From assembly GCA_016783225.1 (NCBI GenBank), contig JADHWZ010000026.1, positions 1 to 15,942 of the forward strand: a stretch of 15,942 nt of DNA, in the 5' to 3' direction. The position numbers were made by a program, and so were the translations under genes. Position 1 is the first letter of the stretch. Every line of letters starts with the position of its first letter. Positions 7,515 through 14,949 of this stretch are shown here, piece by piece. Below the pieces are notes generated by a model, which was given only the letters and a program-made list of their open reading frames with translations, was not told where the DNA came from and searched no databases. This DNA is from Dehalococcoidia bacterium. GTDB lineage: Bacteria > Chloroflexota > Dehalococcoidia > GIF9 > UBA5620.

Positions 7515-7577
7515 CTTACTCGTTGAGGCTGCTCATCAGGACATCTCCTTGTCGTTGCCAATCCTTCGCCTCCTGTC

Positions 7578-7630
7578 ATTCCGGGCTCAGCGAAGCAATC
7601 CCTCCCCCTCTCCCTGGGCGGGAGATGGAC
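7578..7630 (-). repeat. Diverged dispersed-repeat copy, inverted
   Basis: Read on the minus strand this gives CTCCCgcccagggagagggggAGGGATTGCTtc, which resembles GACTCCCCyGTGAAGGGrAGGGATTGyT in the copies at 9441 and 11605, followed by a GCTTCGCTGAGCCCGGAATGACA-type tail. The match is partial, so the copy assignment is tentative. Confidence 0.4.
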
Positions 7631-8051
7631 CGGTGGGAAGCTGCTGCGGTTGCTTAGGGCCGGCGCTAGTGGGTAGGCTAGAGGTGCGGGTGAATGTGTT
7701 GTCATGCGACGTTGGAAGGAGCGTTGCGGCAAGCTGAGCGCCCTGAGCGAGCCCTCGCCTCGTGCCATGATCGGCGTGCGGTAGCGAAGCGTGAAGCGAA
7801 GCGCCGCAGGCGGCCGCTGCATACCCCGCTCTGGTGTATGCGCTGCCTCTCCCTGCGTGTGCGTGGTGTGAGAGTGAGGGTTGGGTAGCAGCGAGGCAGT
7901 GGGATAGGCCACGCTCGAGGGCGGGCAAGATTGGTATTTGCGTTTCGAGGTATTGACAGCCACTATGAGTGAGGGCTAGAATGCGCTGAGCATACACGAA
8001 TAACAACACGAACTACATAGGCTGAGTTAGGAGAAGCAGACGGGATGGAAC

Positions 8052-8092
8052 AAGGGCACTGGAATCGCTGATTGGCGGTTGGTGGTGCCCTT
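8052..8092 (+). promoter_or_regulatory. Long hairpin upstream of the CARDB lipoprotein
   Basis: AAGGGCAC (8052-8059) pairs perfectly with GTGCCCTT (8085-8092), extendable by a G-U pair, with a small inner AATC/GATT hairpin; CTTTAT follows. It sits 48 bases before the start codon. It could be a terminator of upstream transcription or a leader attenuator; the sequence does not decide. Confidence 0.4.
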
Positions 8093-8139
8093 CTTTATGT
8101 AGGAGACAGTAAGTCGTGAGTGCCGAGTAGGAGGCTGTC

Positions 8140-9081
8140 ATGAAAAAGTGCAAATGGTATTGCATTCTGGCTGTTGGGGTGCTGGTTCCTCTGCTAGCTT
8201 GTTGCCTTGTGGCCTGCAAAGCACCGGCGGAGTTTGAGGAAGTACCGGCACCGGCTGAGTTTGAGGTGGTGTCTTTGGATGTCACACCTCCAGAGGTTAG
8301 GGCTGGCGACTCGGTTAGTGTTACTGCCGAGGTGAAGAACATCGGCGGCAGCGAAGGCGTCTATACCGCCACGCTGACCATCGACGGAGCACAGGTAGAA
8401 ACAAAAGATGTTTCAGTAGCACCTGGGGGCACGGAAACAGCGAGTTTCTCGCTGGTGAAAGACGAAGCTGGCACTTATCAGGTCGCCGTTGGTGACCTGA
8501 GTTCAAGCCTTGTAGTTCAAGAGAAAGCGCCTGTATTCGTGGCAAAGGAGATTGAGCTAAAATATGATGATGCGTGGGCGGAGGGTAGCTTGGCTTGGAT
8601 TGGAGGATACCTTGTCGATTTTTCCCCACCAACTGTCCCGTTTGTTATCGATAAAATATGTATATGTGGCTGTCTTTATGGTAATGGCTTGGAAGATTTC
8701 AATTTCGAGATGGAAATCTGGGATAAGAATCAAAGTATACTGTATACCGCAACCTATCCTGTCAACAAGTTTGGCATATGCCCTCCATCATCATTAGTTG
8801 AGTTGGAAGTACCTGGGATAGAAGTAATGGATACATTCTATGTCCATATTTGGAGGGGCATTTGTAAGGGGCGTACTAGTCCAGATGGCCTCCTCATTTG
8901 TGTTGACGACACCCCTGTCAATGAACATTCTCAGGCAACAATTAGAACACACGAAGGTACCAATACCATACTCGACTACTGGCCTTATAGCCGTAGTCAC
9001 CCTAACGAATGGTTCGGAGATAAAAGCAAGGTCAACTGGATGATACGGGTTGTGGGCACCATTATGGTGCCCGAAGAGTGA
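8140..9081 (+). CDS. CARDB-domain lipoprotein of unknown function
   Basis: A 313-aa exported lipoprotein. MKKCKW, a hydrophobic stretch (7-22) and the lipobox LVAC with Cys26 give a clear lipoprotein signal. A short Pro/Ala/Glu linker with an internal near-repeat (APAEFEEVPAPAEFEVV, 29-45) leads into a CARDB/Ig-like adhesion domain (about 44-127): TPPEVRAGDSVSVTAEVKNI, then APGGTETASFSL and AGTYQVAVGDL, the classic pattern of these beta-sandwiches. The C-terminal part (about 130-313) is a second, probably beta-rich domain with several cysteines (CICGC near 173) that I cannot name. ATG 8140 has AGGAGG upstream. Surface or extracellular location is inferred. A strong hairpin lies in its last codons. 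Confidence 0.87.
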   Translation: MKKCKWYCILAVGVLVPLLACCLVACKAPAEFEEVPAPAEFEVVSLDVTPPEVRAGDSVSVTAEVKNIGGSEGVYTATLTIDGAQVETKDVSVAPGGTETASFSLVKDEAGTYQVAVGDLSSSLVVQEKAPVFVAKEIELKYDDAWAEGSLAWIGGYLVDFSPPTVPFVIDKICICGCLYGNGLEDFNFEMEIWDKNQSILYTATYPVNKFGICPPSSLVELEVPGIEVMDTFYVHIWRGICKGRTSPDGLLICVDDTPVNEHSQATIRTHEGTNTILDYWPYSRSHPNEWFGDKSKVNWMIRVVGTIMVPEE

Positions 9082-9101
9082 CATCGCAACTCTACCGGTA
9101 G
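9054..9101 (+). terminator. Hairpins at the end of the CARDB lipoprotein gene
   Basis: GGGCACCA/TGGTGCCC (9054-9061 with 9065-9072, 3-base loop) is a perfect 8-bp hairpin just before the TGA stop at 9079-9081. A weaker AGAGT/ACTCT pair (9075-9079 with 9089-9093) and the palindrome CTACCGGTAG (9092-9101) follow. There is no T-run. Confidence 0.4.
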
Positions 9102-9167
9102 CCGGACTAAGCAGTGGTGAATACGCCCGGACATAATTGAGCGCGGCGATGGCTTGGTGTTGGGGCG

Positions 9168-9446
9168 ATGAATGTTTCGAAGGTGTACTTGGTGTGGGCG
9201 CTTGGGGTTGGGGGTGTGGCACTGGTCGTCGGTGTGTGGGTGAGCGCCGAGCTCCTGTTGACGCTCATGGGGCTGGTTGCTATGCCGTCATGGTTGTGGT
9301 TGCTTGCGCGCTGCTTGGCGGTTGCGCAAGTGGTGTGTCTCTTGGGAGTGAGTGTATTGATGGCGATGGGGCTCAGTGGAGGGTTCAGAGGGTGGGTTGT
9401 GAGTGGTGTGCGTAGATGCGGTCAGTGGATACGCGGGTTGTTTTGA
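9168..9446 (+). CDS. Possible small two-helix membrane protein
   Basis: A 92-aa frame starting MNVSKVYLVWALGVGG. Residues about 7-34 and 39-68 are long hydrophobic stretches separated by a short turn, followed by a basic tail (VVSGVRRCGQWIRGLF), consistent with a two-helix inner-membrane protein. The ribosome site (TGGGG) is weak and the DNA is G-rich, which by itself yields Val/Gly/Leu-rich frames, so it may be spurious. A second frame at 9137-9415 overlaps it and looks less protein-like. The stop codon falls within the first bases of the dispersed repeat at 9441. No family recognised. Confidence 0.4.
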   Translation: MNVSKVYLVWALGVGGVALVVGVWVSAELLLTLMGLVAMPSWLWLLARCLAVAQVVCLLGVSVLMAMGLSGGFRGWVVSGVRRCGQWIRGLF

Positions 9447-9477
9447 CTCCCCCGTGAAGGGAAGGGATTGCTGCTCA
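9441..9477 (+). repeat. Dispersed repeat copy A, left of the OLD gene
   Basis: Begins TTTTGACTCCCCCGTGAAGG and continues to TTGCTGCTCA. It matches the copy at 11605-11641 in 33 of 37 positions by hand alignment, in direct orientation. The similarity fades into G-rich sequence on the right side. Confidence 0.7.
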
Positions 9478-9646
9478 TTGATGGTGGGGAAGAGTGTATA
9501 GGGGGGATGTGGCGAGGGAGCGTGACGGTCGGGAATCAATAGAAATGACATAGGTAAAGGCATCATTAACACAGAGAACGCGTTCCCGACAGGCATTAAT
9601 GGGGATCGGTTGCGGACCTGGATCACTCTTATACAAGGAGGGCATC

Positions 9647-11539
9647 GTGGCGAAGGAAATGCAAACGTCGCTATTTCATCTACTAACAAGGGACGAGGGC
9701 AAGGTTCAAATTGATCTGCGGGTAGGCGGATTGGCTGAGCTACAGGTCAAAAACTTCAAGGGTATTCGTGAATTATCCACCAAATTTGATCCGATTACCC
9801 TGCTTGTGGGTGCAAATAACTCGGGAAAGAGCACTTTGCTTCAAGCGATTGGACTATTCTACTATTGTATTGAAAAGTGTGGGATTCCAGATCCTACTGG
9901 CAAAGTTATCCTCAAGAAGCAAGTCATGCCTTTCTCGAGTTTTGACCTTATACCAGCACACGATATCAAAGAACTTGTGACTAATGGCATCACACCAAGT
10001 GACAGGAAACGTGGCATCTATATGTGGGGCAAGCTTTATTCTGGACAGCAATTTGACTTCACTATTTATTCTGCCTATTCAACACTTATGGTCATTCTAC
10101 TAGGAGAGTCAGCTCCGAAAAAGATGAGTAAAAAGGAATTCGAGTTTGCGTCGAGGCAACCTCTTTACGTTCCCGGTTTTTCTGGAGTAGTGGCAAAGGA
10201 GTTCTTATCTACAAATCAGAGAGTTGAGGAGTTGCTCGGAAGTGGGCACCATAATGAAGTCTTGCGCAACCTGATACTTCGACTTGGGACTGATGACCGC
10301 ATAGATTCGTTAAGTAGGATTCTCAGGGATGAGTTCTCTGTTAGATTCGAAGGAGTCCAAGGAGATCCGAATGCTATGAAATTTCTCCGGGCAGCATATC
10401 GAGATGATGCCCTGAGAATTCCTTTGGATATTATCAGCGCAGGTTCCGGGTTTTTACAGGTGCTTCAAATAATTACTCATGGTCTACAGTCTCCCTCTCC
10501 TATACTTCTTCTCGATGAGCCGGATGCGCATATGCATATGCAACTCCAAGAGCACTTCATAAATCTACTTCGGAAGTTTGCAGGCGACCACAAAATGCAG
10601 ATCATAATGGCTTCGCACTCCGAAACATTCTCTAGAACTATGGATCTATCCGAAATTCGGCTCATAGACAGAAAAACTAATCGGTCCGATAGTTTTTCTG
10701 AGCCAATAACCATGAGGGCTGATCTTAACAGTCATGGTGTGTGGCCGGATGAGCCAGAACTAGCTGAGGCACTGCGGATCAAACGCGTGCTACTGTGCGA
10801 ATCTTCTCCTGATGCTGAGCTTCTTTCTAGTTTTGCTATGAATCATATCCCAGATTGGAGTACGGTTGAGAAGCAATACCAGGTCATTACGACAGAAGGA
10901 GCCAATGATAACACTGTTGCTCGGATGCAGGCTGTTGTTGGGATATTGAACACGCTCTTGAGAGGCAATGTGTGTGTGGCCTACTTAAGAGATCGGGATC
11001 TCATGTGTGACGAGAGAAAGGAAAACGCGGAACAGCAATCAAAGGCGGAAGGCCTTAATCTTGTGATAACGCAACGGCGTAATCGCGAGTCTTATTTGGT
11101 GGAACCGAAGATTATCGAATCAGCTATACTGTCCCAACGCGACAAAGTTCCTGCTGAGTGGTCAAGTAATGGAGTGATTTCTAAACTTGTTAAGGGTTGG
11201 TGCCTTGAATACTGCTATGAAGAACTCGATGAATTGCCAGGAAAAGTCAGAGAGTACAACCAGCAATGGCTGCGCAATCAATTTACAGAGGAAACCGCCG
11301 GTAGAGGTGCACGGGCCCGTCTTGATGCATTTATCCAAAAGGACTGGTATGGCCAAATTAACTCTCAAGAGATCCCGTGGAAACTCATGGATGGTCGAGG
11401 AGCACTCAAATTTGTAAGACGAAAGCTCCAAGAGAAATCGATCATGTTGCCTGATGCGGTGTTGGTTAACCATTTAGGGGCCGCAGCCATTCCCGATGAC
11501 TTTGATCGGCTCATTGAAATCATCAAGGCGTGGAAATAA
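9647..11539 (+). CDS. OLD-family ATPase with C-terminal TOPRIM nuclease domain (putative phage defence)
   Basis: A 630-aa protein of the overcoming-lysogenization-defect (OLD) type, which couples an ABC-like ATPase to a TOPRIM nuclease. ATPase domain (about 28-345): LQVKNFKGI entry strand, Walker A GANNSGKST (55-63), the signature region ISAGSGFLQVLQII (263-276), Walker B PILLLDEPDAH (285-295), and the H-loop ASHSE with His324. TOPRIM region (about 378-490): Glu385 in VLLCES, the Asp pair D449/D451 in YLRDRDL, and RRNRESYLVEP (477-487). I start it at GTG 9647, which has AAGGAGGG six bases upstream; a longer frame to 9599 has none. No UvrD-like helicase partner is adjacent, so it is a stand-alone type. 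It is AT-richer by eye than its neighbours and flanked by direct repeats. Confidence 0.9.
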   Translation: MAKEMQTSLFHLLTRDEGKVQIDLRVGGLAELQVKNFKGIRELSTKFDPITLLVGANNSGKSTLLQAIGLFYYCIEKCGIPDPTGKVILKKQVMPFSSFDLIPAHDIKELVTNGITPSDRKRGIYMWGKLYSGQQFDFTIYSAYSTLMVILLGESAPKKMSKKEFEFASRQPLYVPGFSGVVAKEFLSTNQRVEELLGSGHHNEVLRNLILRLGTDDRIDSLSRILRDEFSVRFEGVQGDPNAMKFLRAAYRDDALRIPLDIISAGSGFLQVLQIITHGLQSPSPILLLDEPDAHMHMQLQEHFINLLRKFAGDHKMQIIMASHSETFSRTMDLSEIRLIDRKTNRSDSFSEPITMRADLNSHGVWPDEPELAEALRIKRVLLCESSPDAELLSSFAMNHIPDWSTVEKQYQVITTEGANDNTVARMQAVVGILNTLLRGNVCVAYLRDRDLMCDERKENAEQQSKAEGLNLVITQRRNRESYLVEPKIIESAILSQRDKVPAEWSSNGVISKLVKGWCLEYCYEELDELPGKVREYNQQWLRNQFTEETAGRGARARLDAFIQKDWYGQINSQEIPWKLMDGRGALKFVRRKLQEKSIMLPDAVLVNHLGAAAIPDDFDRLIEIIKAWK

Positions 11540-11604
11540 CCTGACCACCAAAAACCAGTTCAGTTCAAGATTTTGACGTTTTGTTTACTGTAGCTTGTTC
11601 TGTG

Positions 11605-11641
11605 TTTTGACTCCCCTGTGAAGGGGAGGGATTGTTGTTCA
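11605..11641 (+). repeat. Dispersed repeat copy B, right of the OLD gene
   Basis: Begins TTTTGACTCCCCTGTGAAGG. It is in direct orientation with copy A at 9441-9477, with four differences in 37 bases, and about 2.16 kb from it. The OLD gene lies between the copies. Confidence 0.7.
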
Positions 11642-11723
11642 GTCATATTGGGGGGATAGTATGTGGAGGGTATTGGTCGGGGGAGCGGAAGTTGGGGTCG
11701 GGGTTGAACCAGAGGCGGGCGAT

Positions 11724-11750
11724 AGTCAATAGTCAGCAGTCAGCAGTCAG
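11724..11750 (+). repeat. Tandem heptamer repeat
   Basis: Almost four copies of a 7-base unit: AGTCAAT, AGTCAGC, AGTCAGC, AGTCAG. It lies in non-coding DNA; slippage-prone minisatellite. Confidence 0.8.
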
Positions 11751-11778
11751 GGGAAGCGGCTGCCACCACATCCCCACC

Positions 11779-11822
11779 GAGATTTTGCCACGGCACTCGG
11801 TGCCTCGCAACGACATTTGGGG
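11779..11822. repeat. Degenerate palindromic interspersed repeat
   Basis: The sequence GAGATTTTGCCACGGCACTC then GGTGCCTCGCAACGACATTTG has a GGCAC/GTGCC core hairpin and resembles the GATTGC...CGCAATGACA type of interspersed repeat that is frequent in intergenic DNA of some environmental bacteria. The relation to a known family is from memory and not tested. Confidence 0.4.
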
Positions 11823-11988
11823 CACATTAGCTTGACTCCGCGGGGTGAGCGTACCTCCCGGATCGGCGCCCTGGGGCAGTAGCGGTGCTGCGGTACTCGT
11901 GGCATATTGTCTACAATAGCATGCGCCTGCGGCGAGAGAGAGGAAAATCGTTTTTGGGAAAACAATTGCCGCTTGGAGAGGCATTCGG

Positions 11989-12205
11989 CTAGATGTGTTC
12001 GGGTTCGAAGGGGATGGGAGGCTGAGTGAGGGAATCGAGCGTCTGGCGGCCTTGGGCTAGGTCAGGTGAGGTCGCTTGGACGGTGAGGCCGGCGTCCTTG
12101 ATGACCCTGGCGAGTGTGCTTTTCTTGACGGGAGTGTGGGCGGGGACTATCAGCTTGATGACGTTTTCTCCAGTTCTTTTCTGGAGACGGATGTGACCAA
12201 CCTCT
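11989..12205 (-). pseudogene. HicA-like toxin gene, N-terminus missing
   Basis: On the minus strand the frame ending at 11989 contains GHIRLQKRTGENVIKLIVPA followed by HTPVKKSTLARVIKDAGLT. This is the C-terminal two-thirds of a HicA-type mRNA interferase (pattern GSHhirl...VPxHxpvkkgTLxxIlkxAGl), including the His of VPAH. The usual N-terminal helix and the first strand with the catalytic GSHH context are absent or changed (VGH here). Upstream of it the frame runs into the antisense of an IS1380 transposase, so the 5' part was lost. A 27-residue tail (QATSPDLAQGRQTLDSL and on) follows the core. No HicB antitoxin gene is visible on either side. It is unlikely to make an active toxin. Confidence 0.65.
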
Positions 12206-12573
12206 CTGCCAAACCCAAGGATGTGGTGCGTTTCTATAACGGCCGCGGAATGGCGGAGCAATGGATTAAGGAAGGCAAGTATGCCCTGAACTGGACCCGC
12301 CTCTCCTGCCACCGGTTTGTGGCTAACCAGGTACGGCTCCAGCTATTCATTCTGGCCTACAACCTGGGGAACTTCCTGCGCCGGCTGGTTTTGCCCGGGC
12401 CAATCAAGGACTGGTCATTGCGCAGTCTGCAGGCAAAGCTGATCAAAATGGGTGGACGGATGGTGCACCATGCCCGGCGGATTATCTTCCAGTTATCTGA
12501 AGTGGCGATATCCAGGGAGCTCTTTGCTGCTCTCCTGGGGGGGATAGCACGGCTAAGTCTGGCTCCGGGCTAA
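12184..12573 (+). pseudogene. IS1380-type transposase, C-terminal fragment
   Basis: About 129 residues from ETDVTNLSAKPKDVVRFYNG through RGMAEQWIKEGKYALNWTRL and SCHRFVANQVRLQLFILAYN to the stop at 12571-12573. This is the characteristic C-terminal third of IS1380/IS4-group DDE transposases, including the final catalytic Glu region (AEQWIKEGK). The N-terminal two-thirds, with the first two catalytic Asp, are missing: left of about 12184 the plus strand is the antisense of the HicA-like gene. The open frame extends left to 12076 but that part reads through the other gene. No ribosome site or plausible start is seen, so it is a dead remnant. Confidence 0.85.
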
Positions 12574-12718
12574 GCAGGCACCCGGACAATCTGAGCGGTG
12601 GGGTGACATGGGGGAAGTGTTGGCTCTTCAGGGGTAGAGCGGGCTTTAGAGGGAAGATTTTGGGTAGACAGCCCCTGATAATGAGGGTTCAGCAGGGTGG
12701 GCGGGTCCAGAGGGGTCA
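12574..12718. other. Likely residual IS1380 3' flank
   Basis: G-rich sequence between the transposase stop and the deacylase promoter. I looked here on the minus strand for the missing HicA N-terminus and found none. It is probably the non-coding end of the same IS remnant, but no matching inverted terminal repeat can be identified because the left IS end is lost. Confidence 0.35.
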
Positions 12719-12747
12719 TTGACAACCTTACGGTTAAGACGTATTAT
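12719..12747 (+). promoter_or_regulatory. Sigma-70 promoter of the deacylase gene
   Basis: TTGACA (12719-12724), a 17-base spacer and TATTAT (12742-12747): a near-perfect promoter, 86 bases before the start codon. It lies right after the IS remnant. A 6-bp inverted repeat GGCGAT/ATCGCC (12758-12763 with 12775-12780) begins just after the predicted start and could be an operator or a 5' hairpin. Confidence 0.75.
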
Positions 12748-12832
12748 GCTGACCAAGGGCGATAAGTGATGATAATCGCCTAATTGCGAATTGATATGGG
12801 GAATCCCAGTTAACATCATTGAAGGAGGCGAG

Positions 12833-14473
12833 ATGACCAAGGTCGCAAGAATAGTCCTACCGTGTCTGCTCGCGGGAATCACGTTTGCCGGATGTTTTAC
12901 AGTACTTACAACAGGATGCTCACGTTCCGAGTACGATTTCGATGTCCTTGTAAGAGGGGGGACCGTCTACGACGGGACACTGGGAGACCCCTACGTCGCC
13001 GATGTGGGAATAAGGAATGACAGAATAACCGCAATCGGGAACCTGTCAGGCACGGCAAGGAAAATGCTGGACGCAAAGGGGTTGATCGTCACTCCCGGCT
13101 TTATAGATGTGCACACGCACGTAGACATCTCTTTCCTGATAACAGGCGAGCAAGTATCGCTTGCCTCTCAGATGCCGGAATGGAAAGAGAACCACAATTG
13201 GCTGCACCAAGGCGTTACTACCGTGGTCACTGGCAACTGTGGCCAAGGCTATGCAGATACCAGTAAGTGGTTAGGCATCCTTGACCGTCTAGGCTTCGGC
13301 AACAACGTCTATCATCTGGCTCCCTATGGTGCAATCCGGGAGGAACTATTTGGAAAAGACCTGACTCAACCATTGACCAGGGAGCAAATTGATGCCATGA
13401 AGGACAGATTGGCGGAAGAGATGGAAAAAGGCGCCATCGGTTTATCTGTCGGTCTTGAGTACTCACCCGATTACCTGGCAACGACCGAAGAACTCATTGA
13501 GTTGGCGAAGGTAGTGAAGGAATATAATGGCATCTATGTGACCCATATCAGAAACCAGACTGGCATGATATACCCTGATGGTAGAGTTGGGGTACTGGAA
13601 GCTATTAAAGAGGCTATTGAAATAGGCAGACAGGCGGCTGTCCCAGTCCAGATTTCCCACATACAGGTTAATGTACCGTGGGACGATGTTCAGGCCTCCC
13701 AAATGCTTGAACTAATTGAGCAGGCTCGCAAAGAAGGTTTAGATGTGACCACTGACCAACATCCCTATGATGTGGGATTTGCCCCCATAACATATCGTCT
13801 TCCCAAAAAATATGTCGTCAGTAATCAAATCAGGGATGAGTTCAAGACCCTGGAGGGTAGAAGGGAACTTGAAAAAGCCGTAGAGCAGGACTTTACTATC
13901 CTGGACCCGGGAAGGATTGTAGTTTGCTCTCTTACCTCCAAAGAATTAGACGGTAAGACCATCAAGGAGATTGCCGACGCTCAAGGAAAAGAGCCATCCG
14001 ATTGTTTTGTTGACATAGCTACAGCCGGTGACATTCCTACGTTCGCCTTGTTTCATGAAATAAGCGATAAGATTAATAGAGATATCATGCCTCATGACTA
14101 TGTTTTCACCGCGTCTGACGGTCTTCTCGATCTCGGCATTATGAAAGCACATCCAAGATACTACGGAACATTTGTCAGAAAGATTCGTACTTATGCACTC
14201 GACGAAAAACTTATAACGCTAAACGATGCCATAAGATCAATGACCTCACTGCCTGCTGATAAATTCAAAATGAAGGGACGTGGTTATATAAAAGTTGGTA
14301 ACTTTGCCGATATCGTAGTGATCGACTTGAAGACTATCAGGGAACTTGGCACTTACCAGGACCCCGCCCAGTATCCGGAGGGTATAATCCACGTGTTGGT
14401 AAATGGCGTAGTGTCTATTGAAAACGGCAAATCCACTGGCGAAACGGGTGGTAGACCGCTGAGAAGGGAGTGA
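12833..14473 (+). CDS. N-acyl-D-amino-acid deacylase-type amidohydrolase, lipoprotein
   Basis: A 546-aa metal-dependent amidohydrolase of the D-aminoacylase group. Visible landmarks: the opening barrel DVLVRGGTVYDGTLGDPYVA (37-56), metal-binding GFIDVHTHVD with His94 and His96, the TGNCG motif with bridging Cys136, THIRNQ with His238, QISHIQ with His276, and ASDG with Asp429. All expected ligands are present. The family hydrolyses N-acyl-D-amino acids; the real substrate here is unknown, and dipeptidase-like or dihydroorotase-like activity is possible. The N-terminus is an export signal with two candidate lipobox cysteines, Cys21 (FAGC) and Cys29 (TTGC). I start at ATG 12833, preceded by GAAGGAGGCGAG; a longer frame to 12791 lacks a site. 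Confidence 0.9.
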   Translation: MTKVARIVLPCLLAGITFAGCFTVLTTGCSRSEYDFDVLVRGGTVYDGTLGDPYVADVGIRNDRITAIGNLSGTARKMLDAKGLIVTPGFIDVHTHVDISFLITGEQVSLASQMPEWKENHNWLHQGVTTVVTGNCGQGYADTSKWLGILDRLGFGNNVYHLAPYGAIREELFGKDLTQPLTREQIDAMKDRLAEEMEKGAIGLSVGLEYSPDYLATTEELIELAKVVKEYNGIYVTHIRNQTGMIYPDGRVGVLEAIKEAIEIGRQAAVPVQISHIQVNVPWDDVQASQMLELIEQARKEGLDVTTDQHPYDVGFAPITYRLPKKYVVSNQIRDEFKTLEGRRELEKAVEQDFTILDPGRIVVCSLTSKELDGKTIKEIADAQGKEPSDCFVDIATAGDIPTFALFHEISDKINRDIMPHDYVFTASDGLLDLGIMKAHPRYYGTFVRKIRTYALDEKLITLNDAIRSMTSLPADKFKMKGRGYIKVGNFADIVVIDLKTIRELGTYQDPAQYPEGIIHVLVNGVVSIENGKSTGETGGRPLRRE

Positions 14474-14707
14474 GCAGCCTAGCTCATAAAAACCAGTGGC
14501 CTCTAGAGTGACCTCCCCCCAATAGTTATACCTCTTCTTAAGTTAGTCGCACTTCTTGTGGACTTGCCCCCATTTTACCCCGGTGGTCTAAAACATGGCG
14601 ATAATGGTAAGAAATAACAACTAACATAATGACGAACGCGGATTAGTTCCTACCTCATGAATTTGATAGTGGACTGCAGTCTCCCAGACCGCTGTTTATC
14701 TGAACGA

Positions 14708-14780
14708 TTAGATACGCGGACGCTCGCTTGACGCTTGGACAACACGCGACAATACACCAACGGACGGTGTCAGTATCTAA
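14708..14780. repeat. Inverted-repeat-bounded 73-base element
   Basis: TTAGATAC (14708-14715) and GTATCTAA (14773-14780) are perfect inverted repeats, extendable with one bulge by GAT/ATC. Near the right end ACACC/GGTGT encloses a 7-base loop (14754-14770). The size and arm layout resemble a tRNA cloverleaf, but no TTC T-loop or anticodon arm is present on either strand, so it is not called a tRNA. Confidence 0.4.
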
Positions 14781-14949
14781 ATCATGCTATTGTTGTGTCG
14801 TATGTTCGATCAAATAGCTTCGTATTCAAATATGCTACAATGCACGACGGTTTTGAATATAAACTAAGTATTTTAGGTTATACATAACGTCAAATTGTTA
14901 CACCCTTAATGCTTCACGATTGTGTTAGTGTAGAATGAATCGCCCCGAG

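Larger units (their letters stand above)
7481..8139. other. Non-coding, repeat-rich GC-rich interval
   Basis: 659 bases with no gene I can support; open frames on both strands are low-complexity and have no ribosome site. It contains the antiporter hairpins, a stretch (about 7578-7630) resembling an inverted, diverged copy of the dispersed repeat found at 9441 and 11605, a short GAAGCG-rich patch (about 7786-7802), and a long hairpin upstream of the next gene (8052-8092). Confidence 0.6.
11540..11988. other. Non-coding repeat-rich interval
   Basis: 449 bases with no gene I can support. It contains the second dispersed-repeat copy (11605-11641), a 7-base tandem repeat (11724-11750) and a degenerate palindromic repeat (about 11779-11822). 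Minus-strand frames across 11733-11984 are translations of these repeats and have no ribosome site. Confidence 0.6.

Noticed and set aside
7466..8009. Long open frames on both strands in the antiporter/lipoprotein gap
   Set aside because: Low-complexity, repeat-derived translations in GC-rich DNA without Shine-Dalgarno sites.
9137..9415. 92-aa frame overlapping the possible membrane protein gene
   Set aside because: Gly/Trp/Cys-rich composition from G-rich DNA and no ribosome site; the frame at 9168 is more protein-like.
11724..11750. CRISPR-like repeat array
   Set aside because: The unit is 7 bases with no spacers; it is a simple tandem repeat.
11733..11984. Minus-strand frames that include a CPKCRC motif
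   Set aside because: They are translations of interspersed repeats; the cysteine motif is accidental and no start signal is present.
14708..14780. tRNA gene or integron attC site
   Set aside because: No T-loop TTC or usable anticodon arm on either strand, and the ends do not match the attC core sites.
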